Assembly: GCF_025517535.1 (NCBI RefSeq)
Contig: NZ_JAOPKC010000001.1
Location: 248,001 to 312,000, forward strand
Reading direction: 5' to 3'
DNA from: Halapricum hydrolyticum
Lineage (GTDB): Archaea; Halobacteriota; Halobacteria; Halobacteriales; Haloarculaceae
Length of the DNA stretch: 64,000 nucleotides
Each line of letters begins with the position of its first letter. The first letter of the stretch is position 1. Made by a program: the position numbers and the translations under genes. Under the pieces are notes generated by a model. It searched no databases. It was not told the origin of the DNA and worked only from the letters and a program-made list of their open reading frames with translations. Of the stretch, positions 34,425-42,980 are shown one piece after another.

Positions 34425-34898
34425 CTACGCGTCGGGACCGCTCCACTTGCTCAGTTCTGCGGAACTGTCTTCGCTGTCGTCCGACCAGATGACGCGGACG
34501 GTGTCGTCGCTGTCGACGTCAGCAGTGATCGAATTGCCGGCACTGATTTCTGATCCAGAAGTGTACGAACTACTCCCACTTGTCCAGGCCGAACGATCGC
34601 TTCCATCGGCCAAATACAGGTTTTCTGCATCAATCTTGTCCCCGCCTGTGTGGGTGACTGTGAGAAGACCATCATCACTACTTCCACTTCCAGTAAAGTC
34701 TAGGTCACCACCACTCGAATCCGCTTCATAATCTTCCTGGAAATTCGCCTGCGGGGCGGTACTACTGACCGATTCACCGAGTCCGAGGACGAACGTGGCG
34801 ATGACGGCCGCGAGGATCACCGTGATCGCGACCATCAGGATTACGCCGATCACCGGACTCACTGCGTCGTCGTCTGTGAAGAGTTGCTTCAATCTCAT
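34425..34898 (-). CDS. Type IV pilin with Pilin_N domain (paralogue 1)
   Basis: 157 residues from ATG 34898 (MRLKQLFTDDDAVSPVIG). The class III signal peptide is cut by prepilin peptidase before AVSPVIGV, exposing the hydrophobic helix of about 28 residues typical of haloarchaeal PilA-type adhesion pilins. The remainder is Ser/Asp/Gly rich beta structure ending ELSKWSGPDA. The first 60 residues are almost identical to the pilin at 35109-35564, also at DNA level; the C-terminal parts differ. Likely role: surface adhesion or biofilm. Confidence 0.87.
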   Translation of the reverse strand: MRLKQLFTDDDAVSPVIGVILMVAITVILAAVIATFVLGLGESVSSTAPQANFQEDYEADSSGGDLDFTGSGSSDDGLLTVTHTGGDKIDAENLYLADGSDRSAWTSGSSSYTSGSEISAGNSITADVDSDDTVRVIWSDDSEDSSAELSKWSGPDA

Positions 34899-35108
34899 AG
34901 TTTGAGCGTTCACGCACAGGTACGACAGGGATCAATTCGCCAACAGCTTGCTGTCAGCGTCTTTTTGCCGCGTACCCTAGCGTGCTCTACCGAGATGTTA
35001 GTCTCCCCGATTATAAAGAGCCACATCTAATTAACGAGCCTGAAAATGCTACGCGGGGAAGTACTGGGGGATGTCGTTGCTTGCGAGGGAAAATAAAACG
35101 AGATTCGA

Positions 35109-35564
35109 TTACGCGTTGGGGCCGGTCCACTTGCTCAACTCTGCGGAACTATCTTTGCTGTCGTCCGACCAGATCACGCGGATGGTGGCGTCGTCATCCA
35201 CGTCGACCGTGATCGAGTTGCCTGCGCTAATCTTATCTCCCGAATTATAGGTGGCCGTCCAATCCTTACGGTCCGTTCCGTTTGCCATGTAGAGGTTTTC
35301 CGCGGCGATCGCATCACCACCGGTATGGGTGACCGTCAGGAGGCCGTCTCCACTTGACGAGAGGTTAATGTCGCCGCCCGAACCTCCCGCCTCGTAATCC
35401 TCCTGGAAGTTCGCCTGCGGAGCAGTACTACTGACCGATTCACCGAGTCCGAGGACGAACGTGGCGATGACGGCCGCGAGGATCACCGTGATCGCGACCA
35501 TCAGGATCACGCCGATCACGGGGCTCACTGCGTCGTCGTCCGTAAAGAGTTGCTTCAGTTTCAT
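35109..35564 (-). CDS. Type IV pilin with Pilin_N domain (paralogue 2)
   Basis: 151 residues from ATG 35564. It has the same leader and hydrophobic helix as the downstream copy (residues 1-60 near identical) and the same ending, IRVIWSDDSKDSSAELSKW. The middle (MANGTDRKDWTATYNSGD) differs, so the exposed tip is variable. Both genes have an AT-rich upstream gap with similar bases, so both are expressed separately. Gene duplication followed by partial conversion is the simplest history. Confidence 0.87.
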   Translation of the reverse strand: MKLKQLFTDDDAVSPVIGVILMVAITVILAAVIATFVLGLGESVSSTAPQANFQEDYEAGGSGGDINLSSSGDGLLTVTHTGGDAIAAENLYMANGTDRKDWTATYNSGDKISAGNSITVDVDDDATIRVIWSDDSKDSSAELSKWTGPNA

Positions 35565-35695
35565 GGTTGCCTGACCCACGCGGTGGGCACGACAGCACGT
35601 CCTGCCTGCCGCCGTACCCGTGATTCGCGTGTTCTATCGGAAAATCATACTCACTGAATATAAAGGAACCTGCCCGATTAACAGATCTGAGAACG

Positions 35696-38008
35696 CTACG
35701 ACCAGCGGGCGGTCGCGACGGTCGCCTGCCCGACTGCGATCCCGCCGTCGCCCGGCGGCAGGTGCTCGTGGCTCAGCCACTCCAGCCCTGCGGCTCTGAC
35801 ACGCTCGTGGACCGTCCGAGTGATCGCGTCGTTGTAGGCGACCCCACCGGTGAACCCGACGGCGTCGACGCCACGGTCGGTTGCCGCCTCGATCGCGATG
35901 TCCGCTAACCCGCGGGCGAGCGTCTCCTGGGCGGTCGCCGCGAGATCGGCCGTCGAGCGTTCGTCACGTTTCGCGTCGAGTCGCCCCACGAGCGCGGCGG
36001 GATCGACCGCCGGCCGACCGTCGACGGTCGTTCGCGGAACGGACAGGTCGACTGACTGGCCCTCGGCTGCCGCCGCCTCCAGTTTCATCGCCGGCTCGCC
36101 CTCGTAGGTCCGCTCCGAACAGACGCCCAGGAGCGCGCTCACGACGTCCAGCGCCCGCCCCATGCTGGTCGTGACCGGGCTGTTGACCTCCTGCTCGACC
36201 TGCGCGCGGATCGTCGCAGCGTCCGACGGCCGGTCGACGACGCCACGTTCGAGGAGCAACTCGTCGATCCGATCCGGGTCGTCGAGCAGACTCGCCAGGA
36301 TCCGAGCCGGCGACTCCACCGCGGCGCTCCCGCCGGGCAGCCGGAACGGAGCCAGTCCGCCGACGCGATCGTAGTCTTCGAGGGTCGCATCGAGCACTTC
36401 ACCGCCCCAGATCGTTCCGTCGGGCCCGTATCCAGTCCCGTCGGCGGTGACGACGACGGCCCGCTCGCGTTCGTGTTCGGCCAGCAGCGAGGCGGCGTGT
36501 GCGTGGTGGTGCTGGACCGCGACTGGCCCCTCCAGCCCATCCCGCTCGGCGTATCGCTTCGCCTGTTCGGTCGTCAGGAAGTCCGGATGGCGATCGCAGG
36601 CGACGACCCCGGGGTCGATCCCGAGCAACTCTTGGAGGTGCGCGACCGTGTCGGTCAGATACGACAGCGTCTCGGGACTGTCGACATCGCCGATGTACTG
36701 TGAGGGGTAGACGTCGTCGTCCTGCGTGAGCGCGACCGTCGCGTCGAACTCCGCCCCGAGCGCGAGTACGTCGGGCGCGTCGGCGTCGCCGGCACCGTCG
36801 ACTGCGGGCCACCGGGGGACCGACTGTGGAACCCAGCCCCGCGAGCGACGGACAAACCGGCGCTGCCCGCCCGCAAATCGGACGACGCTGTCGTCACAGC
36901 GGGCGACGATCTCCCGGTCGTGGACCAGTGCGGCGTCGACGACGCCGCCGAGGTCTTCGAGAATACCTTCAGTGGTCGTCGCCATCGGCGTGCCGGGCAT
37001 GTTCGCACTGGTCATCACGAGCGGGCCGCCGACGTGATCGAACAGCAGGTGGTGCAAGCCGGCGTAGGGCAACATCACCCCGACGGTGTGCAGGCCGGGC
37101 GAGACAGCCTCTAACCACCGCTGATCGCCGTCTTCCTCGAGCAGGACGACCGGTCGGCGCGTGTCTGTCAGGGCGTCGCGTTCGGCGCTGGAGACGGACG
37201 CAAACGATTCGACCGACTCGATGTCGGGAGCCATCACGGCGAATGGCTTCTCCGGGCGGCCGGTCCGTTCGCGGAGCCGTTCCACCACGTCCGGATCGGT
37301 CGCGTCGCAGGCGAGGTGCGCGCCGCCGATCCCCTTGATCGCGACGAGATCGCCCCCGGCCAGTCGGTCGCAGGCAGCCTCGATCGCCGTCTCGTCATCG
37401 TCGGCCAGCTGGTTGCCGTCCTCGTCGAGCAGTTCGAGGGACGGACCGCAGTCGGGACAGGCGATCGTCTGGGCGTGATATCGCCGATCGGCCGGGTCCT
37501 CGTACTCCTCGCGACACGCCTCGCACATCGGGAACGCGTCCATCGAGGTCGTCGGCCGGTCGTAGGGCAGCGACCGGATCACCGTGTAGCGCGGCCCGCA
37601 GTCGACACACGAGGTCGCCCAGTAGTCGTGATACCGGGAGTCCGGGTCGCGCATGTCCTCCAGGCAGGCGTCGCACATCGCGGTGTCCGGTGGGATCGTT
37701 CCCGACCCGCCGTCGGCGTCGCTCGAAGGGACGATCTCGAAATCGCGTTCGTCGGCCGGTTCTTCCCAGGCCACGTCGACGGTCTCGACGCGAGCCAGCG
37801 GTGGCGGGTCGTGTCGCAGTCGATCCAGAAACGAATCGATCGCCTCGCGACCGCCTTCGAGACGGATCTCGACGCCGGCGTCACCGGTGTTTTTGACCCA
37901 GCCGCCGAGGTCGTTGTCGACGGCGGTCCGATAGACGAACGGTCGGAAGCCGACGCCCTGAACGACGCCGGTGACGGTCACGGCCGCGCGCGTTCGCTCG
38001 TCACTCAT
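35696..38008 (-). CDS. hypF: Carbamoyltransferase HypF, NiFe hydrogenase maturation
   Basis: 770 residues from ATG 38008. Domains in order: acylphosphatase (GVVQGVGFRPFVYR, about 15-95), two zinc fingers (CDACLED...CVDCGPR; CEACREEY...CPDCGPS, about 110-190), a YrdC-like domain (about 200-380) and a Kae1-like domain with HHHAHAASLLAEH and GTGYGPDGTIWGGE. It makes the thiocarbamate on HypE that becomes cyanide at the nickel-iron centre. It is last in the hypCDEABF operon, 78 bases after hypB. Confidence 0.94.
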   Translation of the reverse strand: MSDERTRAAVTVTGVVQGVGFRPFVYRTAVDNDLGGWVKNTGDAGVEIRLEGGREAIDSFLDRLRHDPPPLARVETVDVAWEEPADERDFEIVPSSDADGGSGTIPPDTAMCDACLEDMRDPDSRYHDYWATSCVDCGPRYTVIRSLPYDRPTTSMDAFPMCEACREEYEDPADRRYHAQTIACPDCGPSLELLDEDGNQLADDDETAIEAACDRLAGGDLVAIKGIGGAHLACDATDPDVVERLRERTGRPEKPFAVMAPDIESVESFASVSSAERDALTDTRRPVVLLEEDGDQRWLEAVSPGLHTVGVMLPYAGLHHLLFDHVGGPLVMTSANMPGTPMATTTEGILEDLGGVVDAALVHDREIVARCDDSVVRFAGGQRRFVRRSRGWVPQSVPRWPAVDGAGDADAPDVLALGAEFDATVALTQDDDVYPSQYIGDVDSPETLSYLTDTVAHLQELLGIDPGVVACDRHPDFLTTEQAKRYAERDGLEGPVAVQHHHAHAASLLAEHERERAVVVTADGTGYGPDGTIWGGEVLDATLEDYDRVGGLAPFRLPGGSAAVESPARILASLLDDPDRIDELLLERGVVDRPSDAATIRAQVEQEVNSPVTTSMGRALDVVSALLGVCSERTYEGEPAMKLEAAAAEGQSVDLSVPRTTVDGRPAVDPAALVGRLDAKRDERSTADLAATAQETLARGLADIAIEAATDRGVDAVGFTGGVAYNDAITRTVHERVRAAGLEWLSHEHLPPGDGGIAVGQATVATARWS

Positions 38009-38086
38009 CGTTCGTAGCACCGTGGTCGACACCAAAGAAACTGCGCCCCGTGTCTCACGTTGCCGGGATTCGTTGACGGCCCCCGC

Positions 38087-38962
38087 TCAATCGTGTGTAT
38101 GCGTGTGTTCGCCGTGATCGTGGGCATGTCCGTGACCAGCCGTCTTCTCGACGTAGGCGGCGTGGTCGTGTGCGTGGGCGTGTCCGCGGTCTTCGAGGAA
38201 CGCCGCGAGGTCGTCGACCCCCTCGCCGTGCTCGGCGTCGGTCCGGAAGACCTCCATGCCGGGGACGATGTCTCGGACGTCCGATTCCATCAGGTCCAGA
38301 TCCGAGCCGACCGCATCGGCGATATCGGTCTTGTTGATGACCGTCGCGTCACAGGCCTGGAAGAGCAACGGGTGTTTTCGCACGACGTCGTCGCCTTCGG
38401 TCGTCGAGACGACCAGCACGCGGGCCTGCGCGCCCAGCGGGAAGTCCGCCGGACAGACCATGTTTCCGACGTTCTCGATGTACAGCGTGTCGAGCGCGTC
38501 GAGATCGAACTCCGTGAGAGCGTCCTCGACGAGGCCGGGATCGAGGTGACACTCCTTGCCGGTGTTGACGTTCGCGACCTCGGCACCGCGCTCGCGGAAC
38601 CGCGTCGCGTCGTCCTCTCCGGCGACGTCGCCGACGATGACGCCGATGGTCTCCTCTTCCGGCGCGCGGTCGATCAGGCGTTCGATCAGGCGCGTTTTCC
38701 CTGCCCCGGTCGCACCCAGAAACTCCGCGACGAAGATCCCGTGCTCGTGGACGATCTGCTCGTGGAGGTCGTCGGCCTGTTCTGCGAACTGTTCGAGGAT
38801 GTCGGCCTCGGCGTCGTCGGCGTCGTGATCGTGATCCCCGTGGCCGAACCGGTGGGCTTTCGCCGGGCCGACCGGCGTGCCCCGGCTGGCGTCGACCAGC
38901 CTGTCGACGATACGTCCGATCGCGTCCTGCAGTGGACTGTCGTAGGTGTGGTTGTAGGTCAT
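38087..38962 (-). CDS. hypB: Hydrogenase nickel incorporation GTPase HypB
   Basis: 291 residues. The GTPase core has the P-loop LGATGAGKTR, VGDVAGEDDATRFR, and the NKTD base-specificity motif (VINKTDIADAVG). The metal site CHLDPG is present. The C-terminus is unusually His rich (G-H-A-H-A-H-D-H and G-H-G-H-A-H-D-H runs), and a His stretch also occurs near residue 42, both likely nickel stores. Nickel is passed to hydrogenase with HypA. It overlaps hypA by 4 bases. Confidence 0.93.
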   Translation of the reverse strand: MTYNHTYDSPLQDAIGRIVDRLVDASRGTPVGPAKAHRFGHGDHDHDADDAEADILEQFAEQADDLHEQIVHEHGIFVAEFLGATGAGKTRLIERLIDRAPEEETIGVIVGDVAGEDDATRFRERGAEVANVNTGKECHLDPGLVEDALTEFDLDALDTLYIENVGNMVCPADFPLGAQARVLVVSTTEGDDVVRKHPLLFQACDATVINKTDIADAVGSDLDLMESDVRDIVPGMEVFRTDAEHGEGVDDLAAFLEDRGHAHAHDHAAYVEKTAGHGHAHDHGEHTHTHD

Positions 38963-39417
38963 GCTGTCTCGGTCTGTGTGCTCTCGTCGGTCGATTCCTC
39001 GTCCGGCTCCTCGCCAGTTGGGTCCCCGCCAGTCGATCCCTCGCCAGTCGGGTCCTCATCGCTGACGGTCAGACTCATCAGCCGACAGCTGTCGCCGCCG
39101 GCGAGGTCGATCCGATCGCCACATTCCGGGCAGGTCAGGTCGGGTGCGTACACCAGCGCGTTCTTGGCGACGTCCGGCTGACCGCTCCAGCCACACGCAC
39201 ACTCGGCGTGGGGGGCGGCCGTCTCGATCTCGACTGTCGCGTCCGCTGCGATCGTGCCGGTCTTGGCCGCTTCCATGCAGGTCTCCAGCTGGCGGGGGTT
39301 GACGTGGCTGGCCTCTCCGACCTCGATTTCGAGGCGCGTGACGCGGACTGCGCCTTTTTCTTCGGCGTGTTCGCGGGCAGTATCGAGGATCTGGCTCGCG
39401 ATGGAGAACTCGTGCAT
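38959..39417 (-). CDS. hypA: Hydrogenase nickel chaperone HypA
   Basis: 152 residues. It begins MHEFSIASQILD, whose His2 and Glu3 bind nickel, and has the zinc site CACGW...CPECGD (about residues 73-103). The usual family length is about 115; the last 35 residues form a low-complexity acidic tail rich in Asp, Thr, Gly and Glu that looks unfolded and has no known role. hypB follows with overlap, hypE precedes by one base. Confidence 0.93.
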   Translation of the reverse strand: MHEFSIASQILDTAREHAEEKGAVRVTRLEIEVGEASHVNPRQLETCMEAAKTGTIAADATVEIETAAPHAECACGWSGQPDVAKNALVYAPDLTCPECGDRIDLAGGDSCRLMSLTVSDEDPTGEGSTGGDPTGEEPDEESTDESTQTETA

Positions 39418-39418
39418 G

Positions 39419-40456
39419 TCAGCAGATCCGTGGGAGTTGCTCGCCCTCGGGTTCGGTCAGATAGCGGTTCCCGAAGCCGGTGTCCAGGATCACTCGTCCG
39501 GCGTGTTCGTCGACCGCCTCACCGACGATCGCGGCGTCTTTGCCTTTGGGATGGGTCCGGATAGCTTCCAGCACTGCCTCGGCGTCCTCGCGTTCGACGC
39601 CCATGACGACCTTCCCCTCGTTGGCGACGTTCAGCGGCTCGATGCCGAGGACTTCGCCGGCCGAGGCGACCGCTCCGGAGACGGGGATCGACCGTTCGTC
39701 GATCTCGAGTCCGACGCCGCTCTTGCTCGCCATCTCGTTGAGCGAGGTCGCGAGCCCGCCACGGGTGGGATCTTTCATCGCAGTGATCTCGCCGGCGTCC
39801 ATCGCGGCCGCCACGAGGTCGTTGACCGGCGCGACGTCGCTTTCCAGGTCGCCCTCGAAGTCGAAGCCCTCGCGTTCCGAGAGCAGCGAGATGCCGTGAT
39901 CGCCGACCGTCCCGGTGACGATCAACTTGTCGCCCGGCGAGAGCCCGGCGTCCGGGACGTGCCTGCCCTGTGGGACGATACCGACGCCCGTCGTGTTGAT
40001 CGCGAGCGTGTCGATCTCGCCGCTGCCCATCACCTTCGTGTCGCCGGTCGTGATCGGCGCGCCGGCCTCCACGCTCGTCTCGCGCATCGAATCCATGACG
40101 CGCTCGACCGTCTTCACCGGTGTCCCGGATTCGACGATCAGCGAGCAGGTCAGCGCGACTGGCTCGGTCGCGCCCATCATCGCCAGGTCGTTGACCGTCC
40201 CGGCGACCGCGAGCCGGCCGATGTCACCACCGCGGAAGAAAAGCGGCGTGACGACGTGGCTGTCGGTCGTCACGACCACCGACTCGCCGCCGTTGGCCAG
40301 CCGGTGGACCGACCCGTCGTCGAGCGCCTCCAGCGGTACGTCGGTCTCGGCGTTCCCGTTCTCGAACCGCGAGACGGCCAGCTCCTCGATCAGCTTCCGC
40401 ATCTGTCCGCTGCCGGCGCCGTGGGCCTCGGTGATGACCTCGTCTTCGTCACTCAT
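39419..40456 (-). CDS. hypE: Hydrogenase maturation factor HypE
   Basis: 345 residues. PurM-like fold with GAGSGQM, VVTTDSHVVTPLFFRGGDIGRLAV and DPTRGGLATSLNEMA. It ends with the PRIC motif whose terminal Cys accepts the carbamoyl group from HypF and is dehydrated to thiocyanate. All of these are complete. It lies between hypD (3 bases apart) and hypA (1 base). Confidence 0.95.
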   Translation of the reverse strand: MSDEDEVITEAHGAGSGQMRKLIEELAVSRFENGNAETDVPLEALDDGSVHRLANGGESVVVTTDSHVVTPLFFRGGDIGRLAVAGTVNDLAMMGATEPVALTCSLIVESGTPVKTVERVMDSMRETSVEAGAPITTGDTKVMGSGEIDTLAINTTGVGIVPQGRHVPDAGLSPGDKLIVTGTVGDHGISLLSEREGFDFEGDLESDVAPVNDLVAAAMDAGEITAMKDPTRGGLATSLNEMASKSGVGLEIDERSIPVSGAVASAGEVLGIEPLNVANEGKVVMGVEREDAEAVLEAIRTHPKGKDAAIVGEAVDEHAGRVILDTGFGNRYLTEPEGEQLPRIC

Positions 40457-40459
40457 GGT

Positions 40460-41572
40460 TTAGATGTCCGGTTGGCCGCCGTATTCGAGCCAGATCTTGC
40501 ATGGTCCCTCGCTGGAAACCATGCAGGCGCCGACTGGGTCCTGGGGCGTACACTCCTCGCCGAACAGTTCACACTCGTCGGGATCGGCCTTGCCGGCCAT
40601 GATATCCCCACAGAGACACTCCTCGGTTAGTGGGTTGGAACTGGTGGTGTCGACGTCGATGTCGAACCGCTCGCGTGCGTCGTACTGCTTGTACTCCTCG
40701 CGCAAGACGAGGTTCGCGTCGGGGATCTCCGCGATCCCGCGCCACTCGCCGGTGGTGGTCTCGAAGACGTCCCACATCGCCTCCTTCGCGGGAACGTTCC
40801 CTGCTTCGGTGACACACCGCTGGTAGGCGTTTGCCAGTCCGGGCTCGTCGTCGCGGATGAACTCGAGCAGTTGCGCCAGCCCGAACAGGATGTCGATCGG
40901 CTCGAATCCGCCGACGACGGTCGGCACCTCGTAGTCCTCGACGAACTCCTCGAAGAGCCCGTAGCCGGTGATCGTCGCGGCGTGGCCCGCTGCCAGGAAG
41001 CCGTCGACGTCCGTGTCCGGGAGTTCGGCCACGACCTCCATCGCTGGCGGGACGTACTTGTGTGCGGAGAGAATCGAGAAGTTCTCCGGCGGATCGGCAG
41101 TCAGGACCGCCGCGGTCGGGGCCGCGGTCGTCTCGAAGCCGGTCGCGAAGAAGACGACCTCCCTGTCTTCCTCTTCGGCGATCTCGGCAGCCTCGCTGGC
41201 CGAGTAGACGACGCGCACGTCCGCGCCGTCGGCCTTGGCGTCGTCGAGGCTCTTCTCAGTCCCGGGGACACGGAGCATGTCCCCGTAGGTCGCGACGATC
41301 TTTCCGTCCTCGGCGAGTTCGACTGCCTCGTCGACCTCGGGCATGTCGGTCACGCACACGGGACAGCCCGGCCCCATCCGGATCGTCAGCCCATCGGGAA
41401 GGAGGCTTCGCAGGCCATACTTCGCGATGGCCTGTTCGTGGCTCCCGCAAACGTGCATAATCGTCACGCGCCCGTCGATGTCGTCCATCAGGGCCTCCAG
41501 CTTGTCGGTCAACTGTTCGGCCTTCTCGGGATCGCGAAACTGCAGATCCGGCTCGCCGCTCTCGACAGCCAT
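40460..41572 (-). CDS. hypD: Hydrogenase maturation factor HypD
   Basis: 370 residues. Conserved boxes are present: HVCGSHEQAIAKYGLRSLLP, GPGCPVCVT (Cys pair for Fe ligation), FATGFETTAA, and the C-terminal [4Fe-4S] cysteines in CLCGDIMAG, CELFGEEC and GACMVSSEGPC. It forms a scaffold with HypC on which Fe(CN)2CO is assembled. The stop of hypC overlaps its start by none; the genes are directly adjacent. Confidence 0.95.
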   Translation of the reverse strand: MAVESGEPDLQFRDPEKAEQLTDKLEALMDDIDGRVTIMHVCGSHEQAIAKYGLRSLLPDGLTIRMGPGCPVCVTDMPEVDEAVELAEDGKIVATYGDMLRVPGTEKSLDDAKADGADVRVVYSASEAAEIAEEEDREVVFFATGFETTAAPTAAVLTADPPENFSILSAHKYVPPAMEVVAELPDTDVDGFLAAGHAATITGYGLFEEFVEDYEVPTVVGGFEPIDILFGLAQLLEFIRDDEPGLANAYQRCVTEAGNVPAKEAMWDVFETTTGEWRGIAEIPDANLVLREEYKQYDARERFDIDVDTTSSNPLTEECLCGDIMAGKADPDECELFGEECTPQDPVGACMVSSEGPCKIWLEYGGQPDI

Positions 41573-41857
41573 CTAATCACCCCCGATTCCGAGCTGTTCG
41601 TCGGGTCCGCCGCCGATCTCTTCGAGCGCTTCGTCCTCGTCGCCTTCGAGGAACGACTCGTAGATCTCCATCGTCTCCTCGACCTCGTCGTCGGGAATCT
41701 TTCGAATCGCGAACCCCGCGTGGTTGAGGATGTAGTCGCCGACTTCGACGTCCTCGTCGACGATGTCTATCCGCACTGTCTTCTCGACGTCCCAGAACTC
41801 GGCTGTCGCCTCTGACCCATCGATCTCCGTGATCTGACCCGGTATGCCTAGACACAT
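41573..41857 (-). CDS. hypC: Hydrogenase maturation chaperone HypC
   Basis: 94 residues from ATG 41857. It starts MCLGIPGQI; the Cys2 binds the iron fragment and the hydrogenase large subunit. A beta-barrel follows (VRIDIVDEDVEVGDYILNHAGFAI) and an acidic C-terminal helix that is longer than usual. It is first in hypCDEABF; the TATA at 41951-41960 lies about 95 bases upstream. Confidence 0.94.
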   Translation of the reverse strand: MCLGIPGQITEIDGSEATAEFWDVEKTVRIDIVDEDVEVGDYILNHAGFAIRKIPDDEVEETMEIYESFLEGDEDEALEEIGGGPDEQLGIGGD

Positions 41858-41950
41858 TGGTATCGCCTCGTATTGGTCGTCCCACGGCCGCGATTCCATC
41901 CCGATATCGCGGATCGTGGGGGTTCCTACAAACGCGTACGTGCTGGGCAG

Positions 41951-41960
41951 GTTTTATACT
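41951..41960 (-). promoter_or_regulatory. TATA element of the hyp operon
   Basis: On the minus strand AGTATAAAAC is an excellent archaeal TATA box. Transcription would start near 41930 and leave a 5' leader of about 70 bases before hypC, longer than usual here and a possible site for post-transcriptional control. Confidence 0.6.
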
Positions 41961-42059
41961 CTTCCCGATTATCACGGGTTGGAAATCATCACGATCATCT
42001 CTGTGATAGTGTTCGCTGGCCTCGTTGAAACCCCCTATCGGTGATAACTCTCCGCGGCC

Positions 42060-42137
42060 GTGCTGAGTACAAAGCGCGTCTTGGAAGCAGGAAGCGCCTG
42101 CCTCAAGGAACGAGCGGCTATCGCCGCGAGTGAGTAG
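42060..42137 (+). pseudogene. tnpB: Orphan TnpB 3' end with element right end
   Basis: The frame VLSTKRVLEAGSACLKERA then AIAASE-TAG is the C-terminal tail of haloarchaeal TnpB with nothing of the rest of the gene. Bases after the stop (GGCAGGGGTAGTTCACCGG) match the orphan at 9788 almost exactly, including a foldback GCCTGCC...GGCAGGGG. It may still give an omega-RNA-like transcript reading into 42156 onward. Confidence 0.7.
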
Positions 42138-42159
42138 GCAGGGGTAGTTCACCGGCATG

Positions 42160-42253
42160 GCAAGGCGCTTCGCGTCTTGCTGTCGTTCGAGAGACGAAGT
42201 CTCTGACGAGACGCGTGCGTCTCGAACCACAACTGAAAACGCTTCGCGTTTTC
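42160..42253. repeat. Cluster of four hairpins
   Basis: Four foldbacks follow one another: 42160-42180 (GCAAGGCGC-TTC-GCGTCTTGC, one mismatch), 42190-42204 (AGAGAC-GAA-GTCTCT), 42208-42223 (GAGACGC-GT-GCGTCTC) and 42235-42253 (GAAAACGC-TTC-GCGTTTTC). They begin directly after the orphan tnpB right end and finish before the response regulator gene's stop. Three have TTC or GAA triloops. They could end transcripts in both directions or be scars of nested small insertions. Confidence 0.7.
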
Positions 42254-42269
42254 ACGGATGGGGAGGAAG

Positions 42270-42656
42270 TCAAGACCGCTCGACGGCTGCCCGGATTTCT
42301 TTGGCGAGTTCGCTGTACCGCTCGGTGCCGGTCCCCTTCTGAATGTGGCCGGCGATCTCGATATCGTCGGTCTCGGTTTTTATCTCCTCGCGATCCTTCC
42401 CAGTGAAAAAGAAGAACGGCAGACCAGGGACGCGTTCGCGGACCTCCTGCAGGAACTCGATGCCGGACATCGATGGCATCGAGTAGTCGCTGACGACGCA
42501 GTCAAACGGCTCGGACTCGAGTCGTTCGAGCGCGTCCGGCGCGCTCGTCTCGGTCGTCACCTCGATGGCGTCGTCTTCGCGCTCTAGAAACGTCTTGGTC
42601 AGTTCGAGCACGTCCGTGTCTTCGTCGACGAGCAAGACAGTGATTGTTTCGGCCAT
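42270..42656 (-). CDS. Response regulator receiver-domain protein
   Basis: 128 residues, a lone CheY-like domain: acidic pocket DEDTD (11-15), phospho-acceptor Asp in CVVSDYSMPSM (about 57), and the conserved Thr and Lys in FFFTGKDR. No output domain is present. Stand-alone receivers in haloarchaea act within phosphorelays or by protein contact. The partner kinase is unknown; a PAS kinase is at 57320. Confidence 0.88.
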   Translation of the reverse strand: MAETITVLLVDEDTDVLELTKTFLEREDDAIEVTTETSAPDALERLESEPFDCVVSDYSMPSMSGIEFLQEVRERVPGLPFFFFTGKDREEIKTETDDIEIAGHIQKGTGTERYSELAKEIRAAVERS

Positions 42657-42708
42657 TAGCGATAGCTACGAGAGTCACGAACTTGTAGTTTGACTCTCGG
42701 AGACACGA

Positions 42709-42876
42709 CTACGCGTTCGCCGTATCGACAGTAGACCCGATCCGAACGCTCCGGTAGCCGCACTCCTGACAGCGCCACTTGGTCTTCTCACCGATGTTCA
42801 GATTCGTCGACGCTACCTGTATGAACGATTGTTGCTCTCCGCACGACGGACAGGCTCGCTTCTGCGAAATCGACAT
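42709..42876 (-). CDS. Small zinc-ribbon protein
   Basis: 55 residues from ATG 42876 (MSISQKRACPSCGEQQSFIQ). Two CxxC knuckles, CPSCG and CQECGY, 23 residues apart, form a TFIIS-like ribbon. The upstream frame to 42921 lies before the likely transcription start. Related one-domain zinc ribbons are common in haloarchaea; the role is unknown. It is divergent from the adenosyltransferase gene. Confidence 0.75.
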   Translation of the reverse strand: MSISQKRACPSCGEQQSFIQVASTNLNIGEKTKWRCQECGYRSVRIGSTVDTANA

Positions 42877-42947
42877 ATTATGCTGTAGCTTCTTGAACAA
42901 CTTAAAATCCCGCACCACCACAGCAAGGTCGTCGAGCAGCGGAACGA

Positions 42948-42957
42948 CCTTTTATGC
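42948..42957 (+). promoter_or_regulatory. TATA element of the cobalamin adenosyltransferase gene
   Basis: CCTTTTATGC is centred about 28 bases before the ATG at 42981, predicting a leaderless transcript and confirming that start over an upstream frame start at 42954. Confidence 0.6.
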
Positions 42958-42980
42958 TCGACACGTCCGAACGACAGTGT

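Noticed and set aside
42160..42253. Tandem hairpins considered as a CRISPR-like array
   Set aside because: The units differ in sequence, have no constant spacer length and no repeated direct sequence; no cas genes are present.
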